Below are positions 26,419 through 39,616 of a stretch of DNA of 64,000 bases, piece by piece (the stretch's first letter is position 1; each line of letters starts with the position of its first letter). The notes beneath the pieces are model-generated. The model was not told where the DNA came from. It worked only from the letters and a program-made list of their open reading frames with translations, and searched no databases. Both the position numbers and the translations under genes were made by a program. This stretch comes from Planctomycetota bacterium (GTDB lineage: Bacteria > Planctomycetota > UBA8742 > UBA2392), in the NCBI GenBank assembly GCA_020845475.1, contig JADLFN010000048.1:25507-89506 (forward strand). The letters are read 5' to 3'.

Positions 26419-28152
26419 CTACTTGCCCCCGCCGCCTGAATGGTGGCCGTGATCGTGGCCAGCGTGGTCGCCCTTGGCCTCGAGCGCCGGCTTGGGCTCG
26501 CGCCGGACCATCGTGGCATCATCGGTTGGCTGCGAGAACAGCGAACCGGCCACAAAGAACGCCACGGTAAGAATTGCCGAACCGCCGACCAGCGCCCAGC
26601 CGGTGTTGCTGACAACCAGCGGGCGAGACGTTTCGGACTCTTTGCCCGGGTCGATGAACATCGCGCGCATGATGCGGAAGTAGTAGTAGCAGCTCACCGC
26701 CGTGTTCAGCGCGGCTATGACCAGCAGGCCGGCCATGATCGGGTAGCCCGCGTTGGCAGCTTCCAGGCCGGCCAAGAACAGCTTGGCTTTGCCGAGGAAA
26801 CCAAAGGTGGGCGGGATGCCGACAAGCGACAGCAGCAGAATCGCCATCATCACGGCCAGGCCCATGTTGCGCTTGGCCAGGCCTTCGAAAGCGCCCATGT
26901 CTTCGCGGCCGGAATCGTTGGCCACGGCCATGACCACGGCAAAGGCGCCGAAGTTCATGACGCAGTACGCAATCAGGTAAAACGCGGTGGCCGATGCGCC
27001 CAAGTCAGCAATGCGCTTTCCGGCGGTGCCGCCCATTTCACCGCCCACGGCCACGGCCGCCACGCCAATCAGCAGATAGCCCGCATGCGCCACGGAACTG
27101 TAGGCGAGCATGCGCTTGACGTTGTTCTGCCAGATGGCGGTGAGGTTGCCCACGGTCATGGTCAAGGCGCCAATCACGGCCACGAGGCTGACCCAGTTAA
27201 TGATCGGCAAGGCGTTACCCGTGCTCTGGAAGGCCATGGCATCCATGAAGCGGATGAAGCCGGCAAAGCCCGCGGCCTTGGAGGCCACGGAAAGAAACGC
27301 GGTAATCGGCGTGGGCGCGCCTTCGTAGGCGTCGGGCGCCCAGAAGTGCGTGGGCACGCTGCTCATCTTGTAGCCAAAGCCGACGATGACCATGATCAGC
27401 GCCATGCCAATCGCCAGGGGGTCATGCACCTGCGAAAGGCGCTGGCCCATCTGGGCGATGTCAAGCGTGCCCGCCATGCCGTAAAGCAGCGAGATGCCGT
27501 AGATCATGACGCCTGAACTTACGGCGCCAAACAGCATGTATTTCAATGCGCCTTCGGTGCCCTTGCGATCCGTGCGCTTAAAAGCCACGAGGATGAATGA
27601 AGCGAGCGACATCAGCTCAATGCTAAGGTAAATCATCAACAGGTTGGTCGCGCTGCCCAGCAGCATCATGCCCAGCACGCTGCCCAGCACGAGCACGAGC
27701 AGCTCACCCATGCTCTTGCGCGGCAGCGATTTGTCGTAGTGGATCATGCCCAGCGTGAACAGGCCGCTTGCCAGTATGAACACCTTGAAGAAGTTGGCAA
27801 AGCCGTCAAAGGCCAGCATTGATGACCCGGCCACGTCAACATAGCCGACCTGCTTGTAATGCTCGTTGGCCTGAGCGAGGTGGCCCCAGTCAGGGTAGAT
27901 GAACAGCGCAGTGCCCCACTTGGCCAGCACAAGCAGAATCGGCGCGCAAAGGCCCATGGCGGCGAGGCCCAGGAGCATGGCGGGCTTGCGCAGCTTGTCT
28001 GAGCAATCCACAAGCAACACGAGCACAATCGCCGTGGCCACAACAAGTTCAGGCAGGAAGTAACTGAGCGTGTGGTCGCCAATCGCGCGGGCCATGAATG
28101 CGTAAGGCTCGGCGGGCAATCCGACTATGGATGAAGCGGCTTCTGCGAGCAT
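26419..28152 (-). CDS. nuoN: NADH-quinone oxidoreductase subunit N with His-rich tail
   Basis: Antiporter-like membrane subunit of complex I, 577 residues from ATG 28152. About 14 helices. Key charged residues of the family are present: Glu in SIELMSLASFIL, Lys in GFGYKMSSVPTHFWAPDAYEG and Lys in FLGKAKLFLAG. It ends in a His-rich tail, GDHAGHDHGHHSGGGGK, not normal for NuoN. Length is ~80 above E. coli NuoN, partly in the first loop (KWGTALFIYPDWGHLAQANEHYKQ region, in part). Located 20 bp after nuoM; a TTG at 28158 is an alternative start. Confidence 0.95.
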   Translation of the reverse strand: MLAEAASSIVGLPAEPYAFMARAIGDHTLSYFLPELVVATAIVLVLLVDCSDKLRKPAMLLGLAAMGLCAPILLVLAKWGTALFIYPDWGHLAQANEHYKQVGYVDVAGSSMLAFDGFANFFKVFILASGLFTLGMIHYDKSLPRKSMGELLVLVLGSVLGMMLLGSATNLLMIYLSIELMSLASFILVAFKRTDRKGTEGALKYMLFGAVSSGVMIYGISLLYGMAGTLDIAQMGQRLSQVHDPLAIGMALIMVIVGFGYKMSSVPTHFWAPDAYEGAPTPITAFLSVASKAAGFAGFIRFMDAMAFQSTGNALPIINWVSLVAVIGALTMTVGNLTAIWQNNVKRMLAYSSVAHAGYLLIGVAAVAVGGEMGGTAGKRIADLGASATAFYLIAYCVMNFGAFAVVMAVANDSGREDMGAFEGLAKRNMGLAVMMAILLLSLVGIPPTFGFLGKAKLFLAGLEAANAGYPIMAGLLVIAALNTAVSCYYYFRIMRAMFIDPGKESETSRPLVVSNTGWALVGGSAILTVAFFVAGSLFSQPTDDATMVRREPKPALEAKGDHAGHDHGHHSGGGGK

Positions 28153-28172
28153 CGTCAATTCACGTTCAGGGT

Positions 28173-29975
28173 CTATTTCACTTCGGCAACAGGCGCGTCG
28201 TTCGTTTTCCCGGCAGGCACCGGATCCGCTTCAATCAGGCGTGCGAACTCGGGCACATGGCGCGCCATGTTGTTCTGCATCACGCGCATCGGTCCATCGA
28301 GATACTTGATGCCAAGCTGCGGGAACACACCCAGCACCACGCAGAATATCGCCAGCGGAATCAACGTGGCCCATTCGGTGCCGTTGAGATCCTTGAATTC
28401 CTTGTAGTGGGGGTCTTTCATTTTTCCGTAGAACACGCGCTGGTAGCCCCAGAGCAGATAGGCGGCCGTCAGCACGATGCCCAAGGTGCAGATCACCGTC
28501 CAGAAGCGCACGCTCGTCAGCACCAGCCACCAACTGCCGTCGCCGGCGTTGCCGATCTTGCTCTGGAAGGCGCCAAAGAACACCAGTGCTTCCGAGATGA
28601 AGCCGTTGAGCCCGGGCAAGCCCAGGCTCGCGAAGAAACCAACAAGCGCCATGCCCGCGTACTTGGGCATCTGGTTGGCGATGCCGCCAAAGCGGTTGAG
28701 GTCGCGGTGGTGGGCGCGTTCGTAGATAACTCCCACCAGTGCGAACATCATCGGCGAGGAAACGCCGTGGTTGATCATCTGGAAGGAGGCGCCAATCAGG
28801 CCGAGCTTGGTCATGGCCGCCATGCCCAGCAACACATAACCCATGTGGCTTACGGAAGAGTAGGCCACCATGCGCTTGAAGTCCGTCTGGCCCAGCGCGC
28901 AATAGGCGCCGTAAACGATCGAGATCGTGCCCAGCAGAAGCACCATCGTGCTCATGTCAAAGGCCTGCTGCGGCATGAACATGTAGCTGAAGCGGAACAG
29001 GCCGTAGCCGCCCATTTTCAGCAGGATGCCGGCCAGCAGCATGGAAATCGGCGTGGGTGCTTCTACGTGGGCGTCAGGCAGCCAGGTGTGGAAGGGCCAG
29101 CTTGGCACCTTGACGGCAAATGCGATGAACAGGCCCAGGAAGCAGAGCGCGCCGGCGGTGGTCGCCGTGGCGAAGTGCTGGGGCAGCAATTCAGTCAGGG
29201 CCACCACGTTGAACGTTCCGCCCGCGCCTTTGTCCGTCGAGAGGTAGTAGTACAACATGGCAATGAACATCAGCAGCGAGCCGACCAGCGTGTAAATGAA
29301 GAACTTGATCGCGGCATATATCCGGCGCGGCCCGCCCCAGATGCCGACGAGGAAGTACATCGGCAACAGCACCACTTCCCAGAACACGTAGAACAGGAAG
29401 TAGTCCATGGCGCAGAACACACCGATGATGCCCATTTCCAGGATCAGGTAGAGGATGAAGAACGCCCGCATGCCCGTGTATCGAGGCTTGTGCGTGTGGT
29501 GATCGAGCGCCTTGTCCATGTTCCAGGCAGCACCCAGCGAGACCAGGCACAGGAACGTGGTCAGCACAACGAGGATGATCTGCAAGCCATCGACGGCGAG
29601 GAAGTAGTTGACATTGAAACTCTTGATCCACGGCACGAATTCAACGTAATGAAGGCTCGATGCGTACTCGCTTTGCGAGGCCGTGAGCATGATGTCGCGT
29701 TCGCGCGCCAGGTTCTGCGTGTAGCTGTCGTTGCGGGTTTCCTTGTTTCCCTGCAAATCGGAAAGCAACGAACCGATTTTGCCGTTCTGCTCACACTCCT
29801 GGGCCAGGCTGGTCTGCGAGCCGCGGTCGCCCAGAGAAACGAGCAGGCCCAGCGAGAGCAGGAACGTGAGCAACGTGCCGGTCAAGGTCAGCATCTTGAC
29901 CGTGCGCAGGTCGCGCACGAACAGACAGATCAGCGCAAAAACCAGCGGAGTAAATATGGTCAGAGTTAAGAGCAT
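28173..29975 (-). CDS. nuoM: NADH-quinone oxidoreductase subunit M
   Basis: Antiporter-like membrane subunit of complex I, 600 residues against ~510 in E. coli. Family residues: Glu in FWEVVLLPMYFLVGIWGG, Lys in VKVPSWPFHTWLPDAHVEAPT, Lys in LLKMGGYG and Glu in GFISEALVFFGAF. A polar insertion of ~55 residues (about 50-105: SLGDRGSQTSLAQ to SASSLHYVEF-like sequence) lies in the first periplasmic loop. It follows nuoL across a 131-bp spacer containing paired heptamer repeats. Confidence 0.96.
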   Translation of the reverse strand: MLLTLTIFTPLVFALICLFVRDLRTVKMLTLTGTLLTFLLSLGLLVSLGDRGSQTSLAQECEQNGKIGSLLSDLQGNKETRNDSYTQNLARERDIMLTASQSEYASSLHYVEFVPWIKSFNVNYFLAVDGLQIILVVLTTFLCLVSLGAAWNMDKALDHHTHKPRYTGMRAFFILYLILEMGIIGVFCAMDYFLFYVFWEVVLLPMYFLVGIWGGPRRIYAAIKFFIYTLVGSLLMFIAMLYYYLSTDKGAGGTFNVVALTELLPQHFATATTAGALCFLGLFIAFAVKVPSWPFHTWLPDAHVEAPTPISMLLAGILLKMGGYGLFRFSYMFMPQQAFDMSTMVLLLGTISIVYGAYCALGQTDFKRMVAYSSVSHMGYVLLGMAAMTKLGLIGASFQMINHGVSSPMMFALVGVIYERAHHRDLNRFGGIANQMPKYAGMALVGFFASLGLPGLNGFISEALVFFGAFQSKIGNAGDGSWWLVLTSVRFWTVICTLGIVLTAAYLLWGYQRVFYGKMKDPHYKEFKDLNGTEWATLIPLAIFCVVLGVFPQLGIKYLDGPMRVMQNNMARHVPEFARLIEADPVPAGKTNDAPVAEVK

Positions 29976-29993
29976 GTTCGCACGTCCAAAGTA

Positions 29994-30098
29994 GAGGTAT
30001 CAGGTAACAGGTTCGAGGTATCAGGGAAAAGCCCTGCACCGTAAGCCACCCGCCAACCCAATCCTTCCTGATACCCGACACCTGAAACCCGATACCCG
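29994..30098. repeat. Inverted pair of GGTnnCA heptamer tracts between nuoL and nuoM
   Basis: Left arm 29996-30024: GGTATCA GGTAACA GGTTCGA GGTATCA GG. Right arm 30067-30098, read on the other strand: GGTATCG GGTTTCA GGTGTCG GGTATCA GG. The arms match at about 23 of 32 positions and could fold into a long imperfect hairpin in the nuoL-nuoM message. Confidence 0.82.
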
Positions 30099-30106
30099 CA
30101 TCTTCG

Positions 30107-33739
<3,633 letters not shown>

Positions 33740-34051
33740 AGCCTGCCGTGTCCGCGTGCAAATGAGCGCGCCGCGCCAATGCGCGGGCGGATTTCCTTAC
33801 AGTTTGGGCGTGTGGGTTTACCCGTAGTCCGGCGCAGGGTCAACGGGATTCTAACGCCTGTTCAGTTTCAGCGGTCGCCAACCAAACTTGCGTTTGTTCA
33901 CAACGCACTTGCATGCAATGAAGTTGAACCCCGCCGCGTTACAAATATGATGCTTGCCCTGAGTTTTGCGCCGCATCTTCAGTTAAGCCGCGCGTGTTTG
34001 GCGAAATGCCGGCCGGACAAAGCTAACCGAAAGTGATTTCAAGGACCCGAG
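33740..34051. other. Divergent nuoL/korA spacer, 312 bp
   Basis: No gene recognised. It holds a predicted promoter for korAB (33924-33951). Toward nuoL a TTGACC (33836-33841, minus strand) could be a -35 element, but its -10 partner is poor. No clear palindrome. Confidence 0.5.
33924..33951 (+). promoter_or_regulatory. Predicted sigma70-type promoter for korAB
   Basis: TTGAAC at 33924-33929 and TATGAT at 33946-33951, 16-bp spacer, 100 bp upstream of the korA start. Confidence 0.4.
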
Positions 34052-35944
34052 ATGACCACCGCCACCGCAGCACCTCCGCAGAACACGACCAAGGTCGTAA
34101 ACGATTTCTCGTTCAGCATCGCCACCGCCAACGGTTCCGGCTCGCAGACGGCCAACATGGTTCTCCTGCGCGGCTTGTTCAAGATGGGCATCCCCGTCAG
34201 CGGCAAGAACATGTTTCCGTCGAACATCCAGGGCCTGCCCACATGGTTCACGATCCGCGTGAACAAGGACGGCTGGATTGGCCGTGCGACCACGCCCGAC
34301 ATCATCGTTTGCATGAATCCCGAGAGTGCCGTCGAGGACGTCGAGAATGCGCGCAAGGGCGCGGTGCTGATCTATGACGACAGCCTGGGCCTTTCGAAGA
34401 TGCGCCCGGACTGCATCCACTATCCCGTACCCTTCAAGAAGCTGGTCGTGGATGCCTGTCCTGACCTCAAGCTGCGCAAGCTGGTCATCAACATGCTCTA
34501 CGTGGGCGTGTGCAGTGCGCTGTTCAACATTTCAGAGGAGAGTCTCGTCGCTGCGCTTGAGTCCCAGCTCAAGACCAAGCCCAAGGCAGTACTCGCCAAT
34601 AAGCCCGCCATTCAGCTTGGCCGCAAATGGGCGCTGGAGAACATCAAGAAAGTTGACGCTTTCTCCTGTGAACCACTGAACAAGACTTCCAACAAGATCA
34701 TCATTGAAGGCAACGCGGCTACAGCGCTGGGCCTGATGTTCAACGGCTGCACGGCGGTAGCCTGGTACCCGATTACGCCCTCCTCGAGCCTGTGCGAATC
34801 GCTCGAGGATTACATGCGCGATTACCGCGTGAACCCCGACGGCAAGCGCACGTTTGCCGTTGTGCAGGCGGAAGACGAAATCGCGGCGTGCGGCATGATC
34901 ACCGGCGCCGGCTGGGCGGGCGCGCGCGCGTTTACATCAACGAGCGGCCCCGGCGTTTCGCTGATGAACGAAATGATCGGCCTGGGTTACTTCGCCGAGA
35001 TTCCGTTTGTGATCTGCAATGTTGCGCGCACAGGCCCCTCAACGGGCCTGCCCACGCGCACCATGCAGGGCGATATCATCAGTGTTATCTACGCCTCGCA
35101 CGGCGACACCAAGCATGTGGCGGTGTTTCCCAGCAATCCCAAAGAGGCCTTTGAGATGGCGGGCATCGCCCTGGACCTCGCCGAGCAGCTCCAGACGCCG
35201 GTGTTCATCAACAGCGACCTCGACCTGGGCATGAACTACTGGATGAGTGATCGCTTTGATTACCCCACCGGGCCGATCAAGCGCGGCAAGGTGCTGCACA
35301 AGGAAGACCTCGAGAAGCTCAAGGGCCAGTGGGCGCGTTACAAGGATGTGGACGGCGACGGCATTGGCTATCGCACGCTGCCCGGCACCGACCATCCCAA
35401 CGCCGCCTATTTCACGCGCGGCACCGGCCACACCGAGCAGGCGACGTACAGCGAGAAGGCGACCGATTGGAAGAAGAACATGGATCGCCTGACCAGGAAA
35501 TTCAACACGGCCAAGACGCTCGTACCCAAGCCCGTGATCGAGAACAAGGGCAGCACGATTGGCCTGCTCTACTTCGGCACCACGGATTCATCGGTGCGCG
35601 AAGCCGCGTCGATCCTGGAGCAGCAGCACGGCGTGAGAATCGACCTGTGCCGCCTGCGCGCGTTCCCGTTCAGCAAAGAGGTGGAAGACTTCCTTGACAA
35701 GCACGCCGTGGTTTACGTGTGCGAAATGAACCGCGACGCGCAGATGGCCATGGTTATCCGCGCCGAGTTGCCCAACGCGGCCACCAAGATCCGCAGCATC
35801 CTCCACTATGACGGCCTGCCGCTGACGGCCGGCGTGGTGGTCTCCGAATTCCTCGCTCAGCACAAGAATGAACCGCACTCCACCGCCGTGGCCCAGCAGC
35901 TTTCGCAAGCCACTTCGGCCGTAGGCTCGAAAGGCAGGGACTAA
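34052..35944 (+). CDS. korA: 2-oxoacid:ferredoxin oxidoreductase, fused gamma-alpha subunit
   Basis: 630 residues. The N-terminal ~190 residues are the gamma domain (GSGSQTANMVLLRGLFKMGIPVSGKNMFPSNIQGLPTWF, in part) and the rest is the alpha subunit with pyrimidine-binding domain (GNAATALGLMFNGCTAVAWYPITPSS; QAEDEIAACGMITGAGWAGARAFTSTSGPG, in part). KorAB oxidatively decarboxylates 2-oxoglutarate or a related 2-oxoacid to the acyl-CoA while reducing ferredoxin, or runs in reverse. Fused gamma-alpha order is typical for KorA. The stop is two bases before the korB start region. Substrate specificity between 2-oxoglutarate and pyruvate cannot be read with certainty. Confidence 0.95.
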   Translation: MTTATAAPPQNTTKVVNDFSFSIATANGSGSQTANMVLLRGLFKMGIPVSGKNMFPSNIQGLPTWFTIRVNKDGWIGRATTPDIIVCMNPESAVEDVENARKGAVLIYDDSLGLSKMRPDCIHYPVPFKKLVVDACPDLKLRKLVINMLYVGVCSALFNISEESLVAALESQLKTKPKAVLANKPAIQLGRKWALENIKKVDAFSCEPLNKTSNKIIIEGNAATALGLMFNGCTAVAWYPITPSSSLCESLEDYMRDYRVNPDGKRTFAVVQAEDEIAACGMITGAGWAGARAFTSTSGPGVSLMNEMIGLGYFAEIPFVICNVARTGPSTGLPTRTMQGDIISVIYASHGDTKHVAVFPSNPKEAFEMAGIALDLAEQLQTPVFINSDLDLGMNYWMSDRFDYPTGPIKRGKVLHKEDLEKLKGQWARYKDVDGDGIGYRTLPGTDHPNAAYFTRGTGHTEQATYSEKATDWKKNMDRLTRKFNTAKTLVPKPVIENKGSTIGLLYFGTTDSSVREAASILEQQHGVRIDLCRLRAFPFSKEVEDFLDKHAVVYVCEMNRDAQMAMVIRAELPNAATKIRSILHYDGLPLTAGVVVSEFLAQHKNEPHSTAVAQQLSQATSAVGSKGRD

Positions 35945-35945
35945 T

Positions 35946-37007
35946 ATGGCAGGCACCACAGAAGCCGCACCTCCGGCTGAATCCAAGCAACCCCAGGTCA
36001 ACCTCATCGGTCTTTCGAAGAAAGATTACGGCGGGCTGAAGAGCACGCTGTGCATCGGCTGCGGCCACGACCTGATCACGGCGCGTATCATCGACGCCTG
36101 TTACAACCTGGGCGTGCGTCCAGAGAATGTGGCCAAGCTCTCGGGCATTGGCTGTTCTTCCAAGACGCCCGCGTACTTCCTCAATCGCTCGCACGGCTTC
36201 AACTCAGTGCACGGTCGCATGCCCGCGATTGCCACGGGCGTGCAGATGGCGAACAAGAACCTGAAGATGATCGCGGTTTCCGGCGACGGCGACAGCGCGA
36301 ACATCGGCATGGGCCACTTTGTGCACGTCATGCGCCGCAACCTGAACCTGCTGTACATCGTCGAGAACAACGGCGTGTACGGTCTGACCAAGGGCCAGTT
36401 CAGCGCCACTGCGGACAAGGGCAGCAAGCAGAAATCCGGCAACGTCAACCCCAACGAACCCATCGATCTGTGCGAGATGGCGTACATGCTGGGGTGCGGC
36501 TTTGTCGCGCGCCTGTTTGCGGGCAACTCCAAACAGATGACGAGCGTTATTGAAGCGGCCATCGCCTACAAAGGCCTGGCCTTCCTCGACATCATCAGCC
36601 CGTGCGTGACGTTCAACAACCATGAGGGCAGCACCAAGAGCTTTGCTTACGCCAAGGGCAACGAAGAACCGCTGCACGACATCGGCTTTGTGCCGGCGTA
36701 CGATCCTACCTATATGGAAATGGATCACGGCGAAGAGCGCGAGATTACGCTCTCTGACGGCTCGCACATCACGCTCAAGGCATTGTCCAAGGATTTTGAC
36801 CCCAGTGATCGCGTTGCTGCCGGCAACCAGATCATGGAGGCCAAGCACTCCAAGAAGATCCTCACGGGCCTGATCTACGTCAACCCCAAGAGCGAGTTGC
36901 TCATGGATCAGATGCAGGTCATCGACACGCCGTTGTCGCTCCTGACGGAGAAGGAAACCCGCCCGGCGGAAAGCGTGCTCAAGCAGATCATGGACGACCT
37001 GGCCTAA
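35946..37007 (+). CDS. korB: 2-oxoacid:ferredoxin oxidoreductase, beta subunit
   Basis: 353 residues. Thiamine-diphosphate motif GDGDSANIGMGHF ... ENNGVYGLTKGQ, and the cysteine set for one [4Fe-4S] cluster: CIGCGH, GIGCSS and SPCVTFNN. It forms the catalytic complex with KorA; ferredoxin is not encoded here. The gene starts one base after the KorA stop, so the two are translationally linked, and a bidirectional terminator follows. Confidence 0.96.
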   Translation: MAGTTEAAPPAESKQPQVNLIGLSKKDYGGLKSTLCIGCGHDLITARIIDACYNLGVRPENVAKLSGIGCSSKTPAYFLNRSHGFNSVHGRMPAIATGVQMANKNLKMIAVSGDGDSANIGMGHFVHVMRRNLNLLYIVENNGVYGLTKGQFSATADKGSKQKSGNVNPNEPIDLCEMAYMLGCGFVARLFAGNSKQMTSVIEAAIAYKGLAFLDIISPCVTFNNHEGSTKSFAYAKGNEEPLHDIGFVPAYDPTYMEMDHGEEREITLSDGSHITLKALSKDFDPSDRVAAGNQIMEAKHSKKILTGLIYVNPKSELLMDQMQVIDTPLSLLTEKETRPAESVLKQIMDDLA

Positions 37008-37036
37008 CCCGGTGACAGCGATGGTGTTTGCAGATG

Positions 37037-37066
37037 AAAAGCCCCCGCAATCGCGGGGGCTTTTTT
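37037..37066 (+). terminator. Bidirectional terminator after korB
   Basis: GCCCCCGC / GCGGGGGC stem (37041-37048 and 37053-37060) with AATC loop, flanked by AAAA on the left and TTTTTT on the right. It separates the convergent korB and the Fis-type regulator gene. Confidence 0.92.
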
Positions 37067-37090
37067 CGCAACAGCAGGTTCACAGCGGCG

Positions 37091-39337
37091 TCAATTCAAT
37101 CCGGCCCGCGCATACATGCGATACAGCGTTGCGCGCGAAACGCCCAGATGCGCGGCCATGTCTTCCTTATTCAGGCCCTGATCCTCCAGGTACATGAGCA
37201 GGTCCTTGTTGAACATGGTCTCGATTGCGTGGTGCAGGCCGCGGCGGGAGGGTTGCGTGGCCGCGCGGCGCATGTATTCGTCAACGACGTTCTTGCGCAG
37301 CGGCGCCACGGCCAGATCGGCCACGGGCGAAGTGTCCTTGTCGCTGAGCAGGAAGCGCACAACGCTGTCATCCGTGACGTCAGCCGGTGCGTCCGGGGAA
37401 AACTGCACGAGGTCATCCCCATCCTGGCGCAACAGCACCAGCGCACGGGCTCGCCCCTCGCCGCCGGATTGGGTGACGCTGCGGATCTGCCCGTCCTTTT
37501 CCTCGTACACCGCGGTGCTGGCCGGACGAACGCCGCCATCTTTTCCGAAACTGTCCAGTTGAGAGCCGCGGCGGCGAGACCAGCGCGTAATGCCAAAGCG
37601 CCGCGCCAGAATCTCGAACATCTGTTCCGGCTGCGCCACGACTCGCGTTGGAAGCTCAACCACGTTGATACTGGGCTTGACCTTTTCCTTCTCTTTGCGG
37701 CGGGCCTTGGGTTGCTCAAATGCGGGTTTTTCACGGAGCAGCGTCGCGGCTTCCCGCACGAGGCCGAGATTGGCGCAGCGCAGCGCGTACTGAAGCGCGC
37801 CTGATGCAAAACGCATCGCGCCTTCGTGGTCTTTGAAGTGCACGCGGCAACGCGCCATGGTGATGAGTGCGTCTGCGAGCTGCTGGTCGGAAACGGCAAG
37901 AGCGATCATCCGGCGAAGGCGCTTGAAGGCGCGTTTGTAAATGCCCTCGGCCGCAAGCTGCTTTCCGGTTTCTTCCAGGTAAAGTGCAATCGTGGTGGGC
38001 GTGCACTTGGCCAGCGTTTTTTGGTTGACGTGCGTGAGCAGCCAGTCGGCGCGCTCATCGAGCGTGAATGCGTTGGAACGCAACAGCGAAACACGCAGCA
38101 CTAGCAGCCGCACACGATGGTCGATGTCTTCCTTGTTCATCCGGATCGCGCGGCGCATCAGGCTGTCAGCCATGCGCGGCTCAAAGCCATCCTTCATGGC
38201 CAGCGTGCGCATGGCCATGGCCAGCGACTCGACGAAGATCGGATCCTCAAAATGGTTCCGGCGGCGCTGCAGCGGTTTGACCAGTTCCCGCGCGAGCATG
38301 TACTCACCCACCAGTGCGGCCAGGTAAGCGGTGCGCGCTTCGTCCAGTTCGAGCGAGCCCTCGATTGCAAAACCCTGGTCGCGGCCCTGGCGCATGATGC
38401 GCAAAGCCTCAGAATAGCGGCCTGCGGCCTCATGGTCGGCCACGCGGCGTTTGGCCAGCTTGGCGGCCTGTTTCTGATCGCCGGCTCGGGCGTGCAGCTC
38501 AATGGCAGCATCGGGCAGGAGCTCAAGACGTGATTCGCAAACCTGGAGCAGAAGCTTGGCGCCGCGCGTGAGCGCTTCAGGGGCCAGCGGGGCGCGGATG
38601 CGCTCACGGACTTCCGGGCACACCGGCACGATATCGCCGGCGATCTCTGAAAACAGTGGCGAACCAAGCAACGCGGCGCACTCCGATTCTTCAGCCTTGG
38701 CCGCTTTGGCAAGGGCTTCGTATTCGGCGCGCTTGAGCGGGAAGGGCGCAATCGCCACCGATGCCAGGAACTCCTGGTTGCTCAGCGGCAGGCCGCGCAG
38801 AATGCCGTCGATTTCAAGCGCCGTGAGATCAAGTTCTTTCCCGCCAAGCTTCTCGTCTTCACTGCCAAGTTCGTACAGGCGCTTGGTGAAGTCACTCACC
38901 GCATCGCTGAGCGTGTTGCGCAGCGGCAGCAGCACGACCAGCCTGGGCAGGGGCGGAGTGGCCGTCAAGCCGCGCACTTCCTGGGCGCACGCAAGCAGTT
39001 CGCTCAGCCAGTTGAGGCTTTCGCGGTCGGCCATTGAAGCGTCGGCGATGATGAGCGTATCCGTGGCGCCCGAGAGCAACGTGGGCGTATCCGACGGCGC
39101 GGACTTGCCAAGCATCTCGCTTGCCTTCTGGATTACCCATGAGCGCAAGCTGAGGGACCGGCCAAGCGCATGACAAGGCGCCCAGATCACGCGGCGGCCC
39201 TGAGCCAGCTCCTGTTGCATGAACTCTTTGCCCCATTCAAGTAGTTTCGCGAGGCTGCGGTGGGTGGCAATCTGGTGTGCTTGTTCCGCAATCACTGTGT
39301 CTGTCACGAGTGAGACTCCGCTAAATCGCTCTGGCAT
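37091..39337 (-). CDS. Fis-type HTH regulator with degenerate NTPase-like and TPR-like regions
   Basis: 748 residues. The C-terminal ~45 residues form a Fis-type helix-turn-helix (LNKEDMAAHLGVSRATLYRMYARAG) as in sigma-54 activators. The central AAA+ domain of those activators is missing: no GAFTGA loop and no Walker A. Instead residues 1-180 have an NTPase-like alternation (RRVIWAPCHALG, TLIIADASMADRESLNW, RLVVLLPLRNTL) without a usable P-loop, residues ~230-540 are helical hairpins of TPR type, and ~560-690 is a mixed domain with conserved-looking LVLLRQDGDDLVQF. This resembles a STAND-type signal protein that has lost nucleotide binding. Convergent to korB; promoter predicted upstream. Confidence 0.75.
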   Translation of the reverse strand: MPERFSGVSLVTDTVIAEQAHQIATHRSLAKLLEWGKEFMQQELAQGRRVIWAPCHALGRSLSLRSWVIQKASEMLGKSAPSDTPTLLSGATDTLIIADASMADRESLNWLSELLACAQEVRGLTATPPLPRLVVLLPLRNTLSDAVSDFTKRLYELGSEDEKLGGKELDLTALEIDGILRGLPLSNQEFLASVAIAPFPLKRAEYEALAKAAKAEESECAALLGSPLFSEIAGDIVPVCPEVRERIRAPLAPEALTRGAKLLLQVCESRLELLPDAAIELHARAGDQKQAAKLAKRRVADHEAAGRYSEALRIMRQGRDQGFAIEGSLELDEARTAYLAALVGEYMLARELVKPLQRRRNHFEDPIFVESLAMAMRTLAMKDGFEPRMADSLMRRAIRMNKEDIDHRVRLLVLRVSLLRSNAFTLDERADWLLTHVNQKTLAKCTPTTIALYLEETGKQLAAEGIYKRAFKRLRRMIALAVSDQQLADALITMARCRVHFKDHEGAMRFASGALQYALRCANLGLVREAATLLREKPAFEQPKARRKEKEKVKPSINVVELPTRVVAQPEQMFEILARRFGITRWSRRRGSQLDSFGKDGGVRPASTAVYEEKDGQIRSVTQSGGEGRARALVLLRQDGDDLVQFSPDAPADVTDDSVVRFLLSDKDTSPVADLAVAPLRKNVVDEYMRRAATQPSRRGLHHAIETMFNKDLLMYLEDQGLNKEDMAAHLGVSRATLYRMYARAGLN

Positions 39338-39422
39338 GTCCGAAATGAACGCGTCACCGCCCCATCACAACTTCAGAGCTTTGGACTGTGCAATCTGTGC
39401 GTTCGACGTAATTTCAGTTTTG

Positions 39423-39451
39423 ATAATAGCGAGAGAGTGTACCAGATTGAA
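39423..39451 (-). promoter_or_regulatory. Predicted promoter for the Fis-type regulator
   Basis: On the minus strand TTCAAT (39451-39446) and TATTAT (39428-39423), 17-bp spacer, 86 bp upstream of ATG 39337. Upstream lie three GTGAAC copies (39486-39491, 39492-39497, 39505-39510), possible regulator sites. Confidence 0.35.
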
Positions 39452-39572
39452 AGAATTTTGCGTTGAGAGTTCGCAACCGCAAAAGGTGAACGTGAACTCA
39501 ACGGGTGAACGTCAGGTGCGAAGCGAGTCTCCAGTCACTTAACTTTAGAGTATCAAGCTGGCTTAAACAGCA

Positions 39573-39600
39573 GTGCCGGATGACGGGTGTCATCCGGCAC
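39573..39600 (-). terminator. Hairpin after the retropepsin-like gene
   Basis: Perfect 12-bp stem GTGCCGGATGAC / GTCATCCGGCAC with GGGT loop, 17 bp past the stop of the gene ending at 39617. No T-run on either side, so it may be a processing or rho-assisted end. Confidence 0.6.
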
Positions 39601-39616
39601 GTGAGTCTATAGACAA

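Noticed and set aside
33740..34051. Small gene in the nuoL/korA spacer
   Set aside because: The plus-strand frame starting at 33779 (MRGRISLQFGRVG) has no ribosome site and an unlikely composition.
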